Of a DNA stretch of 64,000 bases, positions 54,530 to 64,000 are shown one piece after another (position 1 is the stretch's first letter; each line of letters starts with the position of its first letter). The notes beneath the pieces are model-generated. The model was not told the DNA's origin and ran no database searches. It saw only the letters and a list, made by a program, of their open reading frames with translations. Made by a program: the position numbers and the translations under genes. The DNA is from Sphingomonas aurea (GTDB taxonomy: Bacteria > Pseudomonadota > Alphaproteobacteria > Sphingomonadales > Sphingomonadaceae): NCBI RefSeq assembly GCF_030678875.1, contig NZ_JAUUDS010000008.1, positions 81,537-145,536 on the forward strand. The letters are read 5' to 3'.

Positions 54530-54895
54530 CTAGCCCGCGGCACCCTCCGGCGCCAGCAACGCTGCATATCGCTCGGGCTTGAACCCCGCCTCCAGCACCT
54601 CGCCGTGCGCCAGCATAGGCCGCTTTATCATCGACGGCTGCGCCAGCATCAGCGCCACCGCCTTGTCCGCGTCGAGCCCCGCCTTGTCCGCATCGGGCAG
54701 CTTGCGGAACGTGGTGCCGGCCCGGTTCAGCACCGCCTCCCAGCCGAGCCGCTCCACCCAGCCCCGCAGCGTCGCTTCGTCGATGCCGGCCTTCTTATAG
54801 TCGTGAAAGGCATAGGCGATGCCCGCCTGATCGAGCCAGGTCTGCGCCTTCTTCACCGTGTCGCAGTTGGGGATGCCATAGATCGTCAACGCCAT
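54530..54895 (-). CDS. ArsC/Spx-family protein (YffB-like)
   Basis: 121-residue thioredoxin-fold protein. It has a single N-terminal Cys ([18 protein letters not shown]11) instead of CxxC, then [20 protein letters not shown] and the C-terminal [19 protein letters not shown]. This is the YffB/ArsC-related branch, possibly a glutathione-dependent thiol reductase, rather than a proven arsenate reductase. AAGGTG precedes ATG 54895. It ends 10 bp before panB and may share its transcript. Confidence 0.85.
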   Translation of the reverse strand: MALTIYGIPNCDTVKKAQTWLDQAGIAYAFHDYKKAGIDEATLRGWVERLGWEAVLNRAGTTFRKLPDADKAGLDADKAVALMLAQPSMIKRPMLAHGEVLEAGFKPERYAALLAPEGAAG

Positions 54896-55004
54896 TGTCA
54901 CCTTGTGGAGCTTTCGGATGGCCGATAGCGGCTTGGGATCGCGAAAGCAGCCCGTCCGCTGTCGCCCCAATAGCGGACATTCGCGGCGTGCGGTAAGCGG
55001 GCTT

Positions 55005-55388
55005 ATGAGAACACCAGCGCACCTGATCGCGGTATCGATGGCGTTGCTCGTTGGCTGCGCTCCAAAAACCGACCTTCCTATTCAAACTATGGAAGTCGCC
55101 ATATCCGGAGCGCCGGAGCAAGTGATCTGTCGAATGCAGGTAGCGGCTCAGCAGACGGCGCTAAGCCTCCACGTCGGTCACAATCGAGCGAACGACGTAA
55201 TAGCGTTCCGGCTTATTAGTGAGGAATATGAGGTTGAGGCAGTTAACTTTATGGGCGGCGCAAAATATGAATTGCGTCTGTATGTACCTTCCAAGGAAGG
55301 TCCGATTGTTGAGGCAGGCGAGCAGGCGCTCACACGTTTGGCGGAAGCCGTCTCCGACTCAGGCCCTGCCTGCCTCAATGTCAACTGA
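55005..55388 (+). CDS. Putative small lipoprotein, unknown function
   Basis: 127-residue protein with a signal peptide ending in a lipobox (MALLVGC) and a mature domain with two Cys (VICRMQ, PACLNVN). I recognise no family. Its coding DNA is clearly more AT-rich than its neighbours (for example 55200-55300, with many A/T-ending codons), which suggests recent acquisition or low expression. The start ATG 55005 lacks a strong Shine-Dalgarno. A cacctg-N6-caggtg hairpin follows at 55432-55449. Confidence 0.55.
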   Translation: MRTPAHLIAVSMALLVGCAPKTDLPIQTMEVAISGAPEQVICRMQVAAQQTALSLHVGHNRANDVIAFRLISEEYEVEAVNFMGGAKYELRLYVPSKEGPIVEAGEQALTRLAEAVSDSGPACLNVN

Positions 55389-55483
55389 CCACCAACATCT
55401 GCCAACAACCTTAGCACCATGCTTACGCTCACACCTGAAACCGCAGGTGGTGCAAATCAACGCACTGAGTGGTTAGAGAGGCC

Positions 55484-57550
<2,067 letters not shown>

Positions 57551-57561
57551 ACTCCTGACTT

Positions 57562-57590
57562 CGTCATTCCGAGGCAGGCGGGGATGACGG
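57562..57590. repeat. REP half-unit
   Basis: cgtcattccgaggcaggcgg followed by ggatgacgg: one hairpin unit of the REP family, 11 bp after the nadE stop. The remaining 120 bp to the next gene must hold the promoter of the inositol-phosphate operon. Confidence 0.5.
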
Positions 57591-57710
57591 ATGGGAAGCG
57601 CCCCCCAAATCTTGCCGTGGATCAACCCGGCGCGGTCCACCGCAAATCGGCATTCGTGACAATTCTGCCACCTTGATAAATCACCAGTGTCCGGGCATTG
57701 TGACGACCCT

Positions 57711-58583
57711 ATGACAAGGCCTCCACCGGATGGATCGCGCGATCGCCGGATCGAGGACCCATCCAACCTCTGGTTGATCCATCCGCTTGGCCGCCGGCTG
57801 CTGCCCCATGCGGTCGCGTACCGCATTTCCGCCAACATGGTGTCGATCACCGGCCTGCTGATCGGGACGGCCGCCGCGCTGTGCTATGCCCGGTTCGACG
57901 CGTGGCCTTTCGCCGTGCTCGGCCTGGTCCTCTCGGTCGCGTGGCTGGTCGCCGACGGGCTCGACGGCATGATCGCGCGGGCCACCGGCACGGCCAGCCC
58001 GCTCGGTCGCGCGCTGGACGGGGTGTGCGACCACGGCGTCTTCATCCTGATCTACGTCGCGATGGCGCTGGCGGTCGGCACCGCGCAGGGCTGGGCACTT
58101 GCGGTCGTCGCCGGTGCGGCGCACGCGATGCAGTCCAACCTCTACGAGGGGGAGCGCGCCCGCTATCACCGCCGCGCGAAGGGGATCGCCCGGCTCGACG
58201 GCACCGCCGCCGCCACCGGCCCGATCGTGCGCGCCTATGACTGGCTGGCCGGTACGCCCGAGCGGCTGGCGATGGCGTTCGAGCGGCGGCTGGCGAGCAG
58301 CGCCGATCGCAAGGGCCTTGGCGCCCGCTACGCCGCGCGCGCGGTCGCGCCGATGCGGCTGCTGGCACTCCAGACCGCGAACGTGCGCGTGCTGGCGATC
58401 TTCCTCGCCTGCCTCCTCGCCGAACCGCGGCTGTTCTGGTGGTTCGAGATCGGGCCGCTGACGCTCGCCGCCGTCATCGGCCTCGCCTGGCATCGCCGGG
58501 TCGAGCGGCACTTCATTCATTCCACGCACTTCGCCCCGGCCGACGCGCCGTCAGGGCTCTTCGTCAAGGAACAGGGACAGTAA
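57711..58583 (+). CDS. CDP-alcohol phosphatidyltransferase family protein (inositol-phosphodiester synthase candidate)
   Basis: 290-residue integral membrane enzyme with about six TM helices. The full CDP-AP motif DGxxAR-x8-GxxxDxxxD is present from D85 to D107 (DGMIARATGTASPLGRALDG then VCD), so it should transfer a phospho-alcohol from a CDP-linked donor. Its stop overlaps the next ATG (TAATG) of myo-inositol-phosphate synthase, so the acceptor or donor is most likely an inositol compound. Candidates are phosphatidylinositol(-phosphate)-type synthase or di-myo-inositol-phosphate-phosphate synthase. ATG 57711 is preferred; GTG 57687 is upstream. Confidence 0.85.
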   Translation: MTRPPPDGSRDRRIEDPSNLWLIHPLGRRLLPHAVAYRISANMVSITGLLIGTAAALCYARFDAWPFAVLGLVLSVAWLVADGLDGMIARATGTASPLGRALDGVCDHGVFILIYVAMALAVGTAQGWALAVVAGAAHAMQSNLYEGERARYHRRAKGIARLDGTAAATGPIVRAYDWLAGTPERLAMAFERRLASSADRKGLGARYAARAVAPMRLLALQTANVRVLAIFLACLLAEPRLFWWFEIGPLTLAAVIGLAWHRRVERHFIHSTHFAPADAPSGLFVKEQGQ

Positions 58584-59674
58584 TGGGCAGCATCCGCATC
58601 GCCATCGTCGGCATCGGCAATTGCGCGTCGAGCCTCGTGCAGGGGCTGGAATATTATGGCGAGGGCAGCAACGACGCCGTCGGCCTGATGCACTGGGAGG
58701 TGGGCGGCTATCGCCCCGCCGACATCAAGGTCGTGGCCGCGTGGGACGTCGACGCGCGCAAGGTCGGCAAGGACGTGGCCGAGGCGATCTTCGCCAAGCC
58801 CAACTGCACCGCCGTCTTCGCCGCCAACATCCCGTCGACCGGCACCATCGTGAAGATGGGCGCGGTGATGGACGGCGTCGCCGACCATATGGCCGATTAC
58901 AAGGACGAGCGGACCTTCGTCGTCGCCAACGATATCCAGCCCGACAAGGCGCAGGTGGTGGCCGAGCTGAAGGCGTCGGGCGCCGACGTGCTGATGAACT
59001 ATCTGCCGGTCGGCAGCCAGCAGGCGACCGAATTCTACGCCGAATGCGCGCTGGAAGCCGGCGTCGCCTTCGTCAACAACATCCCCGTCTTCATCGCGTC
59101 CAATCCCGAATGGGCCAAGAAGTTCGAGGATGCCGGCGTGCCGATCATCGGCGACGACATCAAGGCGCAGCTGGGCGCGACCATCGTCCACCGCGTGCTG
59201 ACCGACCTGTTCGCCAAGCGCGGCGTGAAGCTCGATCGCACCTATCAGCTGAACACCGGCGGCAACACCGACTTCCTCAACATGTCGAACCACCGCCGCC
59301 TCGAGTCGAAGAAGATCTCCAAGACCGAGGCGGTGCAGTCGGTCGCGGCCGAGCGGCTGGAGGACGAGAACGTCCATATCGGCCCGTCCGATTACGTGCC
59401 GTGGCAGAACGACAACAAGGTGTGCTTCCTGCGGATGGAGGGCCAGCTGTTCGGCGGCGTGCCGATGAACCTCGAGCTGCGCCTGTCGGTCGAGGATTCG
59501 CCCAATTCGGCGGGTGTCGCGATCGACATGGTCCGCTGCGCCAAGATCGCGCGCGACCGCGGCATCGGCGGCGTGATCGACCCGGCCTCCGCCTATTTCT
59601 GCAAGCACCCGCGCACCCAGATGACCGACGACCTCGCCCAGATCGAGGTCGAGAAGTTCATCGCGGCGGCCTGA
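58583..59674 (+). CDS. ino1: myo-Inositol-1-phosphate synthase
   Basis: 363-residue NAD-dependent isomerase converting glucose 6-phosphate to inositol 1-phosphate. NAD site IRIAIVGIGNCASSLVQGLE, then the family stretches MNYLPVGSQQATEFYAECAL, VFIASNPEWAKKFEDAGVPI, IIGDDIKAQLGATIVHRVL, and QLNTGGNTDFLNMSNHRRLE. This is the short bacterial/archaeal form. It is the middle gene of a tight three-gene operon between a CDP-alcohol transferase and a sugar nucleotidyltransferase. Confidence 0.94.
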   Translation: MGSIRIAIVGIGNCASSLVQGLEYYGEGSNDAVGLMHWEVGGYRPADIKVVAAWDVDARKVGKDVAEAIFAKPNCTAVFAANIPSTGTIVKMGAVMDGVADHMADYKDERTFVVANDIQPDKAQVVAELKASGADVLMNYLPVGSQQATEFYAECALEAGVAFVNNIPVFIASNPEWAKKFEDAGVPIIGDDIKAQLGATIVHRVLTDLFAKRGVKLDRTYQLNTGGNTDFLNMSNHRRLESKKISKTEAVQSVAAERLEDENVHIGPSDYVPWQNDNKVCFLRMEGQLFGGVPMNLELRLSVEDSPNSAGVAIDMVRCAKIARDRGIGGVIDPASAYFCKHPRTQMTDDLAQIEVEKFIAAA

Positions 59675-59675
59675 G

Positions 59676-60383
59676 GTGATCCGGTCGGCGGTCCTCCTCG
59701 CCGCCGGCCATGGCAGCCGGCTACGCGCCTCGGCGCCGTACAAGCCGCTCTGCCCGGTCGCCGGCCGCCCGCTGATCGACCACGCGCTGTGCGGCATGGC
59801 GGAGGCGGGGCTGACCCGCGCGATCGTCGTGCTCGGCTATGGCGCAGAGGCGATCGCCGACCATCTCGCCCGTCGCCGCTGGCCGCTGGCGGTCGAGACG
59901 GTGATGACCCGCGACCATCATGAGCCCAATGGCGTCTCGGTCCTCGCCGCGGCACCGCTGCTCGCCGGCGAGCCGGCGGTGCTGGCGATGTGCGACCATC
60001 TGGTCGCGCCCGCCCTCTACACCCGGCTGGCGTGCACCGGGGCGGGCGACGGCGCGACGCTGGGCATCGACCGCCGCGTCGGCCACCCCTGGGTCGATCC
60101 CGACGACGTCACCTGGGTGCGGACCGAGGATGATCTGATCGTCGACATCGGCAAGGGGCTGGCCGGCGCCGACTGCTACGACACCGGCGTCTTCGCGATC
60201 GGCCCGGCACTGTTCGCCGCGCTCGGCAGCTTCGGCGCCCCCTCGCTCACCGACGGCATGCGGCTGCTGGCCGGCGAGGCTAGAGCGCGGGTGGTCGACT
60301 GCAGCGATCTCGACTGGATCGACGTCGACGACCCCGCCGCCCTGGCCAAGGCCGAGGCGTGGCAGCTGGCGCGGGCCGCGTAG
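59676..60383 (+). CDS. Nucleotidyltransferase, probable CTP:inositol-1-phosphate cytidylyltransferase
   Basis: 235-residue NTP_transf_3 family enzyme. The nucleotide-binding signature VLLAAGHGSRLRASAPYKPL is at the N-terminus, followed by VAGRPLIDHAL and a metal Asp in LAMCDHLVAP. The GTG start (59676) is one base after the ino1 stop, so the gene is coupled to inositol phosphate production. By analogy with thermophile IPCT, CTP plus inositol 1-phosphate to CDP-inositol is the likely reaction (inference). Other sugar phosphates cannot be excluded. Confidence 0.78.
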   Translation: MIRSAVLLAAGHGSRLRASAPYKPLCPVAGRPLIDHALCGMAEAGLTRAIVVLGYGAEAIADHLARRRWPLAVETVMTRDHHEPNGVSVLAAAPLLAGEPAVLAMCDHLVAPALYTRLACTGAGDGATLGIDRRVGHPWVDPDDVTWVRTEDDLIVDIGKGLAGADCYDTGVFAIGPALFAALGSFGAPSLTDGMRLLAGEARARVVDCSDLDWIDVDDPAALAKAEAWQLARAA

Positions 60384-60430
60384 CCGGTTCCCTCCGTCAA
60401 GCCCTTCACGGTATGTCTCAGCCCGATAAC

Positions 60431-60526
60431 CTCCCCGGCGGAGGCCGGGGCCCAGTTGGGGGACGCTGATGAAGGACGTTGCGCTTCGTCACCACGGTCC
60501 ATCTGGACACCCGCCTTCGCCGGGGA
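60431..60526. repeat. Degraded copy of the 31-bp inverted-repeat element
   Basis: ctccccggcggaggccgggg at 60431 onward, extended by cccagttggg, matches the left arm at 6664. The spacer gacgttgcgcttcgtcacca resembles the spacer at 6709-6732, and the right arm (60499-60526) is recognisable but diverged. It lies in the 193-bp convergent gap between the nucleotidyltransferase and the acylase gene. Confidence 0.6.
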
Positions 60527-60576
60527 TGTGCAACGCGATGCATCAGACGTCTGTCAGGCAAGAGGAGCATAGATCC

Positions 60577-62907
60577 TCACGGCACCATCCGCAGCGTCCA
60601 TCGCCCCGCCGCGGGCAAGAAGGGCGCCGCCCGCCCCTCCACCCAGTCGCGATGCCCGCTGAGATAATAGGGGCTGACCGGGTTACCCGACTGCCCGGAC
60701 GGCATGTGGAACAGCCCCTCCGCCTCATGCCCGGGCGACACCGCGAACCGCTCGCTGGCGCCGAAGCCCGGTCCCTGCGCCCGCACCACGCCGCTGTCCC
60801 CTGGCATCGCCTGGTCGGCCGGGTCGGTCAGCCACCCCAGCCCCGGCACGGACCGCGCCAGCGGATGATGCACGTCGGCCGGCGACACCACGCCCCAGGT
60901 GAACGCGTCGAGATCGCCGCCTGCGTCCGCCGTCACCGCCTCGGCGACGTTACGTAGCGCCGCATCGACGAAGCCGGCCCAGTCGCGCCGGCCCGGCGGC
61001 ACCAGCGCCGCCGGCCGCGCGGTCAGCAGTGCGCGCAGCGTCCCCTCCGCCGCCGGGATGGTATAGTCGGCGGCAAAGGGCGGCTTGCCCCCCATGTACC
61101 GGCCATAGGCATCGCCCAGCGCCGCCCGCCGGAACCGCGCGATCAGGCGATAGCCGACCGACGCAGTCTCCGCCCGCCCGTCCCACGCTGCGATCGGCGC
61201 GATCATCGCCGCCAGCCGCGGATCGCTCGCCCGCGCGCGCAGCTCGCCCAGCATCAGCCGCTGCCACCAGCGGTTGCGCAGGCTGGTCGTATCGAGCTGG
61301 ATCGCCAGGAAATCGCGTGGTCCGAACCGGTCGGCCGCGAACAGCCGCTCCCGGATCCGCCCTGCCCGAGATCCCGTGTCATAGCCCCCGTCGCCCAGCC
61401 GCGCATACTCCGCCCCGCCGACCACCCGCGCATTCGCGGTCCACAGCCGCCCGGCCGGCGGGTTCACGATCGTCGGCACCTCCCCCGCGTCCAGATGGCC
61501 ACGCCAGCCGCGCCGTCCGTCCGCCCAGCTGGTCGCATCGCGCCCGTCGAAGCCGAAGCGGCGCGGTACCTGCCCCGCAATCGTCCAGCCGATCGCGCCG
61601 CTGCGATCGCCCACCACCAGGTTCTGCTGCGGGATGCCCGAGCGGTGCGCGATCTGCAGCGCCTCCGCCACCGATCCCGCCGCCTCCAGCGCGAAGGCGG
61701 GGGCGAGCCGGACCGCGCCGGGATCATGCGCGGTCCAGCGCATCGCGATCCGCCGCCCGAACGCGTCGTGCGCCACGATCGGACCCCAGATCGTCTCGTC
61801 GATGGTGAAGCGCCGGCAATCCGCATGGACGCACCAGGATTGCGCGACCCGCTGGATCGGCCGCGGGCCCTGCGGCGTGCGATAATATCCCGGCCTTCCT
61901 GCAACCGGCTCGACCACCACAGCATCGCTGGTATCGATATAGCTGTTGGTGAAGCCCCAGGCGATCCGCCCGTTGCTGCCCGCCACCATCGTCGGATTGC
62001 CCGGCAGCGTTACGCCGGTCACGTCCAGCCCCGCCGCCGGCACACGGATGCGCGCGCGATACCAGATCCCCGGCACGCGGATCGCCAGATGCATGTCGTT
62101 GGCGACCAGCGCCCCGCCGCTCGTCGATAGCCGCCCGGCAACCGCCCAGTTGTTGCTGCCCGGCACCGCCGCCTCGGCGGCGGCGGGAATGGCGGCGGGC
62201 GCCCGCTGCGGCACCAGCCGCGCCGGCAGCGCCACCGGCGGCAGCGTGGACCCGTCGATCGGCGTGTCGAGCGGGGTCGCGGATGGATAGAGCAGGTCGG
62301 CCAGTCCCCGCCCGCCGCGCCGCTCGGCGGTGGCGCGGAACAGCTCGATCCGCGGCACGGTCGATTGCAGGTCGATATACATGGCGAATACCGCCAACAC
62401 CGTGTCCTCCGGCCGCCAGCGTACCGGCGTCGCACGGAGCAGCAGATATTCGAACGGCGTCGCCGCCAGGTCGTCCAACCCCCAGTTCACGCCGGCGGCA
62501 TAGCGCGCCAGCATCGCCCGCTCGCCCGGCGTCGCCGCCGCGACGATCGCGCGCGCGCGGCTGCGGAACCGGTGGAGCAGCACCCGCCGGTCCGCCGCCG
62601 CGGTCGCGGGGCCGAACAGCGCCGACAGCTCGCCCGCGGCCGCGCGGCGCAGCCCGTCCATCTCGAAGAACCGCTCCTGCGCGTGGAGATAGCCGAGCGC
62701 GAACCCCGCATCGGCACGGGTCGCGGCGGTGATCGTCGGCACGCCTGCCGCGTCGCGGACGATCGTCACCGGTGCCGACAGGCCGGCGACCCGCACCTCG
62801 CCTTCCAGTCGCGGCCGCGCGCCATAGAGGTGCCAGGCGAACAGCCCCGCCGCCACCGCCAGCAGCACCGCAACCACCGCCGCCACTATCAGCGCGACCC
62901 GCCGCAT
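60577..62907 (-). CDS. Penicillin acylase family protein (Ntn hydrolase)
   Basis: 776-residue exported amidase precursor. N-terminal TM/signal segment (RRVALIVAAVVAVLLAVAAG), alpha-subunit region (VRDAAGVPTITAATRADAGF, LGYLHAQERFFEMDGLRRAA) and a beta subunit expected to begin at S251 (PGSNNWAVAGRLS) after autocleavage. The Ser-Asn-Asn start is the nucleophile signature. Members cleave penicillin side chains, acyl-homoserine lactones or other N-acyl amides; the substrate here is unknown. ATG 62907 is chosen because the signal peptide starts there; the upstream frame to 63078 looks non-coding. Confidence 0.9.
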   Translation of the reverse strand: MRRVALIVAAVVAVLLAVAAGLFAWHLYGARPRLEGEVRVAGLSAPVTIVRDAAGVPTITAATRADAGFALGYLHAQERFFEMDGLRRAAAGELSALFGPATAAADRRVLLHRFRSRARAIVAAATPGERAMLARYAAGVNWGLDDLAATPFEYLLLRATPVRWRPEDTVLAVFAMYIDLQSTVPRIELFRATAERRGGRGLADLLYPSATPLDTPIDGSTLPPVALPARLVPQRAPAAIPAAAEAAVPGSNNWAVAGRLSTSGGALVANDMHLAIRVPGIWYRARIRVPAAGLDVTGVTLPGNPTMVAGSNGRIAWGFTNSYIDTSDAVVVEPVAGRPGYYRTPQGPRPIQRVAQSWCVHADCRRFTIDETIWGPIVAHDAFGRRIAMRWTAHDPGAVRLAPAFALEAAGSVAEALQIAHRSGIPQQNLVVGDRSGAIGWTIAGQVPRRFGFDGRDATSWADGRRGWRGHLDAGEVPTIVNPPAGRLWTANARVVGGAEYARLGDGGYDTGSRAGRIRERLFAADRFGPRDFLAIQLDTTSLRNRWWQRLMLGELRARASDPRLAAMIAPIAAWDGRAETASVGYRLIARFRRAALGDAYGRYMGGKPPFAADYTIPAAEGTLRALLTARPAALVPPGRRDWAGFVDAALRNVAEAVTADAGGDLDAFTWGVVSPADVHHPLARSVPGLGWLTDPADQAMPGDSGVVRAQGPGFGASERFAVSPGHEAEGLFHMPSGQSGNPVSPYYLSGHRDWVEGRAAPFLPAAGRWTLRMVP

Positions 62908-63086
62908 CCACGTCCCCCCGAGTTGCCGAGAGAAAGGTCGCAGGTCGACGCAATGGCCGCAAGGCCCCCACTTCCCGACCCGTGCGTACGGGGCGAAGCC
63001 GAAGCACCGCCACCAGTGCGAGCGGAGCTTATGGAAGAGCCCGTTTGAAAGCTCGCGTTCCGAGGCGGTGCGAAGCAACGCCCTGT

Positions 63087-63182
63087 CGTCATTCCCGCGA
63101 AGGCGGAAATCCAGACGCGCACAGGCTGCTTGTCGAGCCGGGACGTAGGCGGTTCTGGATCCCCGCCTTCGCGGGGATGACG
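63087..63182. repeat. REP-type paired palindrome between acylase gene and folA
   Basis: cgtcattcccgcgaaggcgg ... and inverted gatccccgccttcgcgggga flank a 36-nt centre that also resembles the copy at 26326. It lies in the 287-bp gap between folA and the penicillin acylase gene, both on the minus strand. The rest of that gap shows no gene. Confidence 0.75.
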
Positions 63183-63194
63183 AAACATAGCCCG

Positions 63195-63683
63195 TTACGC
63201 TGAATGTCGATCCGGCCTGAGAAGCGGTGCCACCAGCGTCACGAAACTATAGGCCGGTCGCCCCTCGGCGCCCGGGTGATCCTCCCGCGCCACCTCGCGC
63301 CAGCCGGTGAAGGCGGGCACCACCGCATCCCCTTCCGGCGCGGCATGGACCTCGGTCAATTCGATCCGGTCCGGCGTGAACAGCGCGAACACCTCTGCGC
63401 CGCCGATCACCGCCACGTCGTCGCCCGCCAGCGCCAGCGCCTCGGCGGGACTGTGCGCGACCTCCGCACCCGGCGCAAACCAGTGCGGATCGCGGGTCAG
63501 GACGATGTGGCGGCGGCCCGGCAGCGGCGCGGGAAAGCTGTCGAAGGTCTTGCGCCCCATCACCATCGCGCGGCCCAGGGTCTGCGCCTTGAACCGCTTC
63601 AGGTCGGCCGGCAGGTGCCAAGGCAGGCGCCCGTCTACGCCGATTACGCCGTTATCGGCGCGCGCGAGGTGGAAGCTTATCAT
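63195..63683 (-). CDS. folA: Dihydrofolate reductase
   Basis: 162-residue NADPH-dependent enzyme reducing dihydrofolate to tetrahydrofolate, the trimethoprim target. Typical motifs: NGVIGVDGRLPWHLPADLK with the substrate-binding Asp, AMVMGRKTFDSFPAPLPGR and VAVIGGAEVFALFTP. ATG 63683 gives the standard N-terminus (MISFHLARAD); the upstream ATG at 63704 would add seven residues. No thyA is in the window. Confidence 0.95.
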   Translation of the reverse strand: MISFHLARADNGVIGVDGRLPWHLPADLKRFKAQTLGRAMVMGRKTFDSFPAPLPGRRHIVLTRDPHWFAPGAEVAHSPAEALALAGDDVAVIGGAEVFALFTPDRIELTEVHAAPEGDAVVPAFTGWREVAREDHPGAEGRPAYSFVTLVAPLLRPDRHSA

Positions 63684-63762
63684 CCGCCGCCCATGCCCCT
63701 TCACGGGCGATCGCGCGACGGAAATCGCTCCCTCCGGCTGTCACCGGAGGGAGCGTTTAGGG

Positions 63763-64000
63763 TCAGGCGCCGAAGGTGCGCTGCCACCAGCCGCGGCGCG
63801 GCGAGTCGGCGTCCGCCTCACCCTCCGCAGCCGCCTCCGCCGGTGCCTCTGCCGCGACCGGCTCGGGCTCCGGCGCGGGAGCGGGCTCCGCCGCCGCCTC
63901 GGCCGCGACGTCGGCTGCCTTGCGCCGCGGGCGGCGCGGCTTCTTGGCCGGCTCCGCCTCGGCGACGGGCTCCGTGACCGGTGCCGGCTCGGCCACCGCC
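63763..64000 (-). CDS. C-terminal tail of a large protein, probably ribonuclease E (partial)
   Basis: The minus-strand frame stays open to the window edge and yields about 79 residues, very rich in Ala, Glu, Pro and Arg, with a basic patch (KKPRRPRRKAAD), ending in RRGWWQRTFGA. Such an Ala/Glu/Pro-rich, disordered tail with a terminal GWWQRTFG is, as I recall, typical of sphingomonad RNase E/G, whose tail scaffolds the degradosome. The catalytic part lies outside the window, so this assignment is tentative. Confidence 0.5.
   Translation of the reverse strand, partial: AVAEPAPVTEPVAEAEPAKKPRRPRRKAADVAAEAAAEPAPAPEPEPVAAEAPAEAAAEGEADADSPRRGWWQRTFGA

Noticed and set aside
54530..54895. Arsenate reductase (ars operon)
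   Set aside because: Single-Cys YffB-like branch, and no arsR, arsB or acr3 nearby.

Overview
The window is about 64 kb of GC-rich, densely packed chromosomal DNA from an alphaproteobacterium, most likely a sphingomonad (Sphingomonas or a close relative). The evidence is the SciP (DUF1153) cell-cycle regulator, two proteins with PEPxxWA-type C-terminal sorting signals, an HWE-type histidine kinase, and dispersed palindromic repeats of the kind seen between sphingomonad genes. I found no rRNA, tRNA, CRISPR array, prophage or intact insertion sequence. The genes are mostly core housekeeping, envelope and stress functions.

Layout. 1-1.7 kb: end of an unrecognised gene, then a periplasmic trehalase. 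1.7-5.7 kb: cyoABCD quinol oxidase on the minus strand. 5.7-7.5 kb: a CitE-like lyase, a 31-bp inverted repeat, the C-terminal scar of an IS481-type transposase and a DUF4142 protein. 7.6-11.2 kb: a four-gene MCE/Mla-type lipid transporter. 11.3-17 kb: a DUF445 protein and an RND efflux pair. 17-19 kb: SIMPL protein, GlsB-like stress protein and SciP. 19-22.8 kb: mnmA, a PhzF-like protein, a CDF metal exporter and PdxH. 22.8-26.3 kb: Ku and LigD for non-homologous end joining. 26.4-32 kb: TreS-maltokinase fusion, GlgE and a DUF2934 protein, convergent with ligD. 32-39 kb: HWE histidine kinase and the Mrp antiporter operon (AB fused, then C to G). 39-43 kb: a CinA-like protein, methionine aminopeptidase and ahpC-ahpF. 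43-48 kb: two PEPxxWA proteins flanking purL. 48-55.4 kb: DUF418, an Hpt protein, YfgM-like protein-bamB-der, panB, an ArsC-family protein and an AT-rich lipoprotein gene. 55.4-64 kb: nadE, a three-gene inositol-phosphate operon, a penicillin-acylase-family protein, folA and what looks like the tail of rne.

How the genes work together. Several groups fit survival of desiccation, osmotic and oxidative stress: trehalose/alpha-glucan interconversion (TreS-Pep2, GlgE, trehalase), NHEJ repair, Mrp antiporter, AhpCF, GlsB and an HWE kinase. Three of these genes (glsB, ku, HWE kinase) have upstream matches to the alphaproteobacterial EcfG general-stress promoter, each with one mismatch at -10. The Mla, RND, BamB and PEPxxWA genes serve the envelope.

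The two most unusual observations are (1) a 142-bp palindromic repeat read through in frame inside ligD, with a relative in the ahpC-ahpF spacer, and (2) a tightly coupled operon of a CDP-alcohol phosphotransferase, myo-inositol-phosphate synthase and a nucleotidyltransferase, resembling the thermophile di-inositol-phosphate pathway in what appears to be a mesophile.
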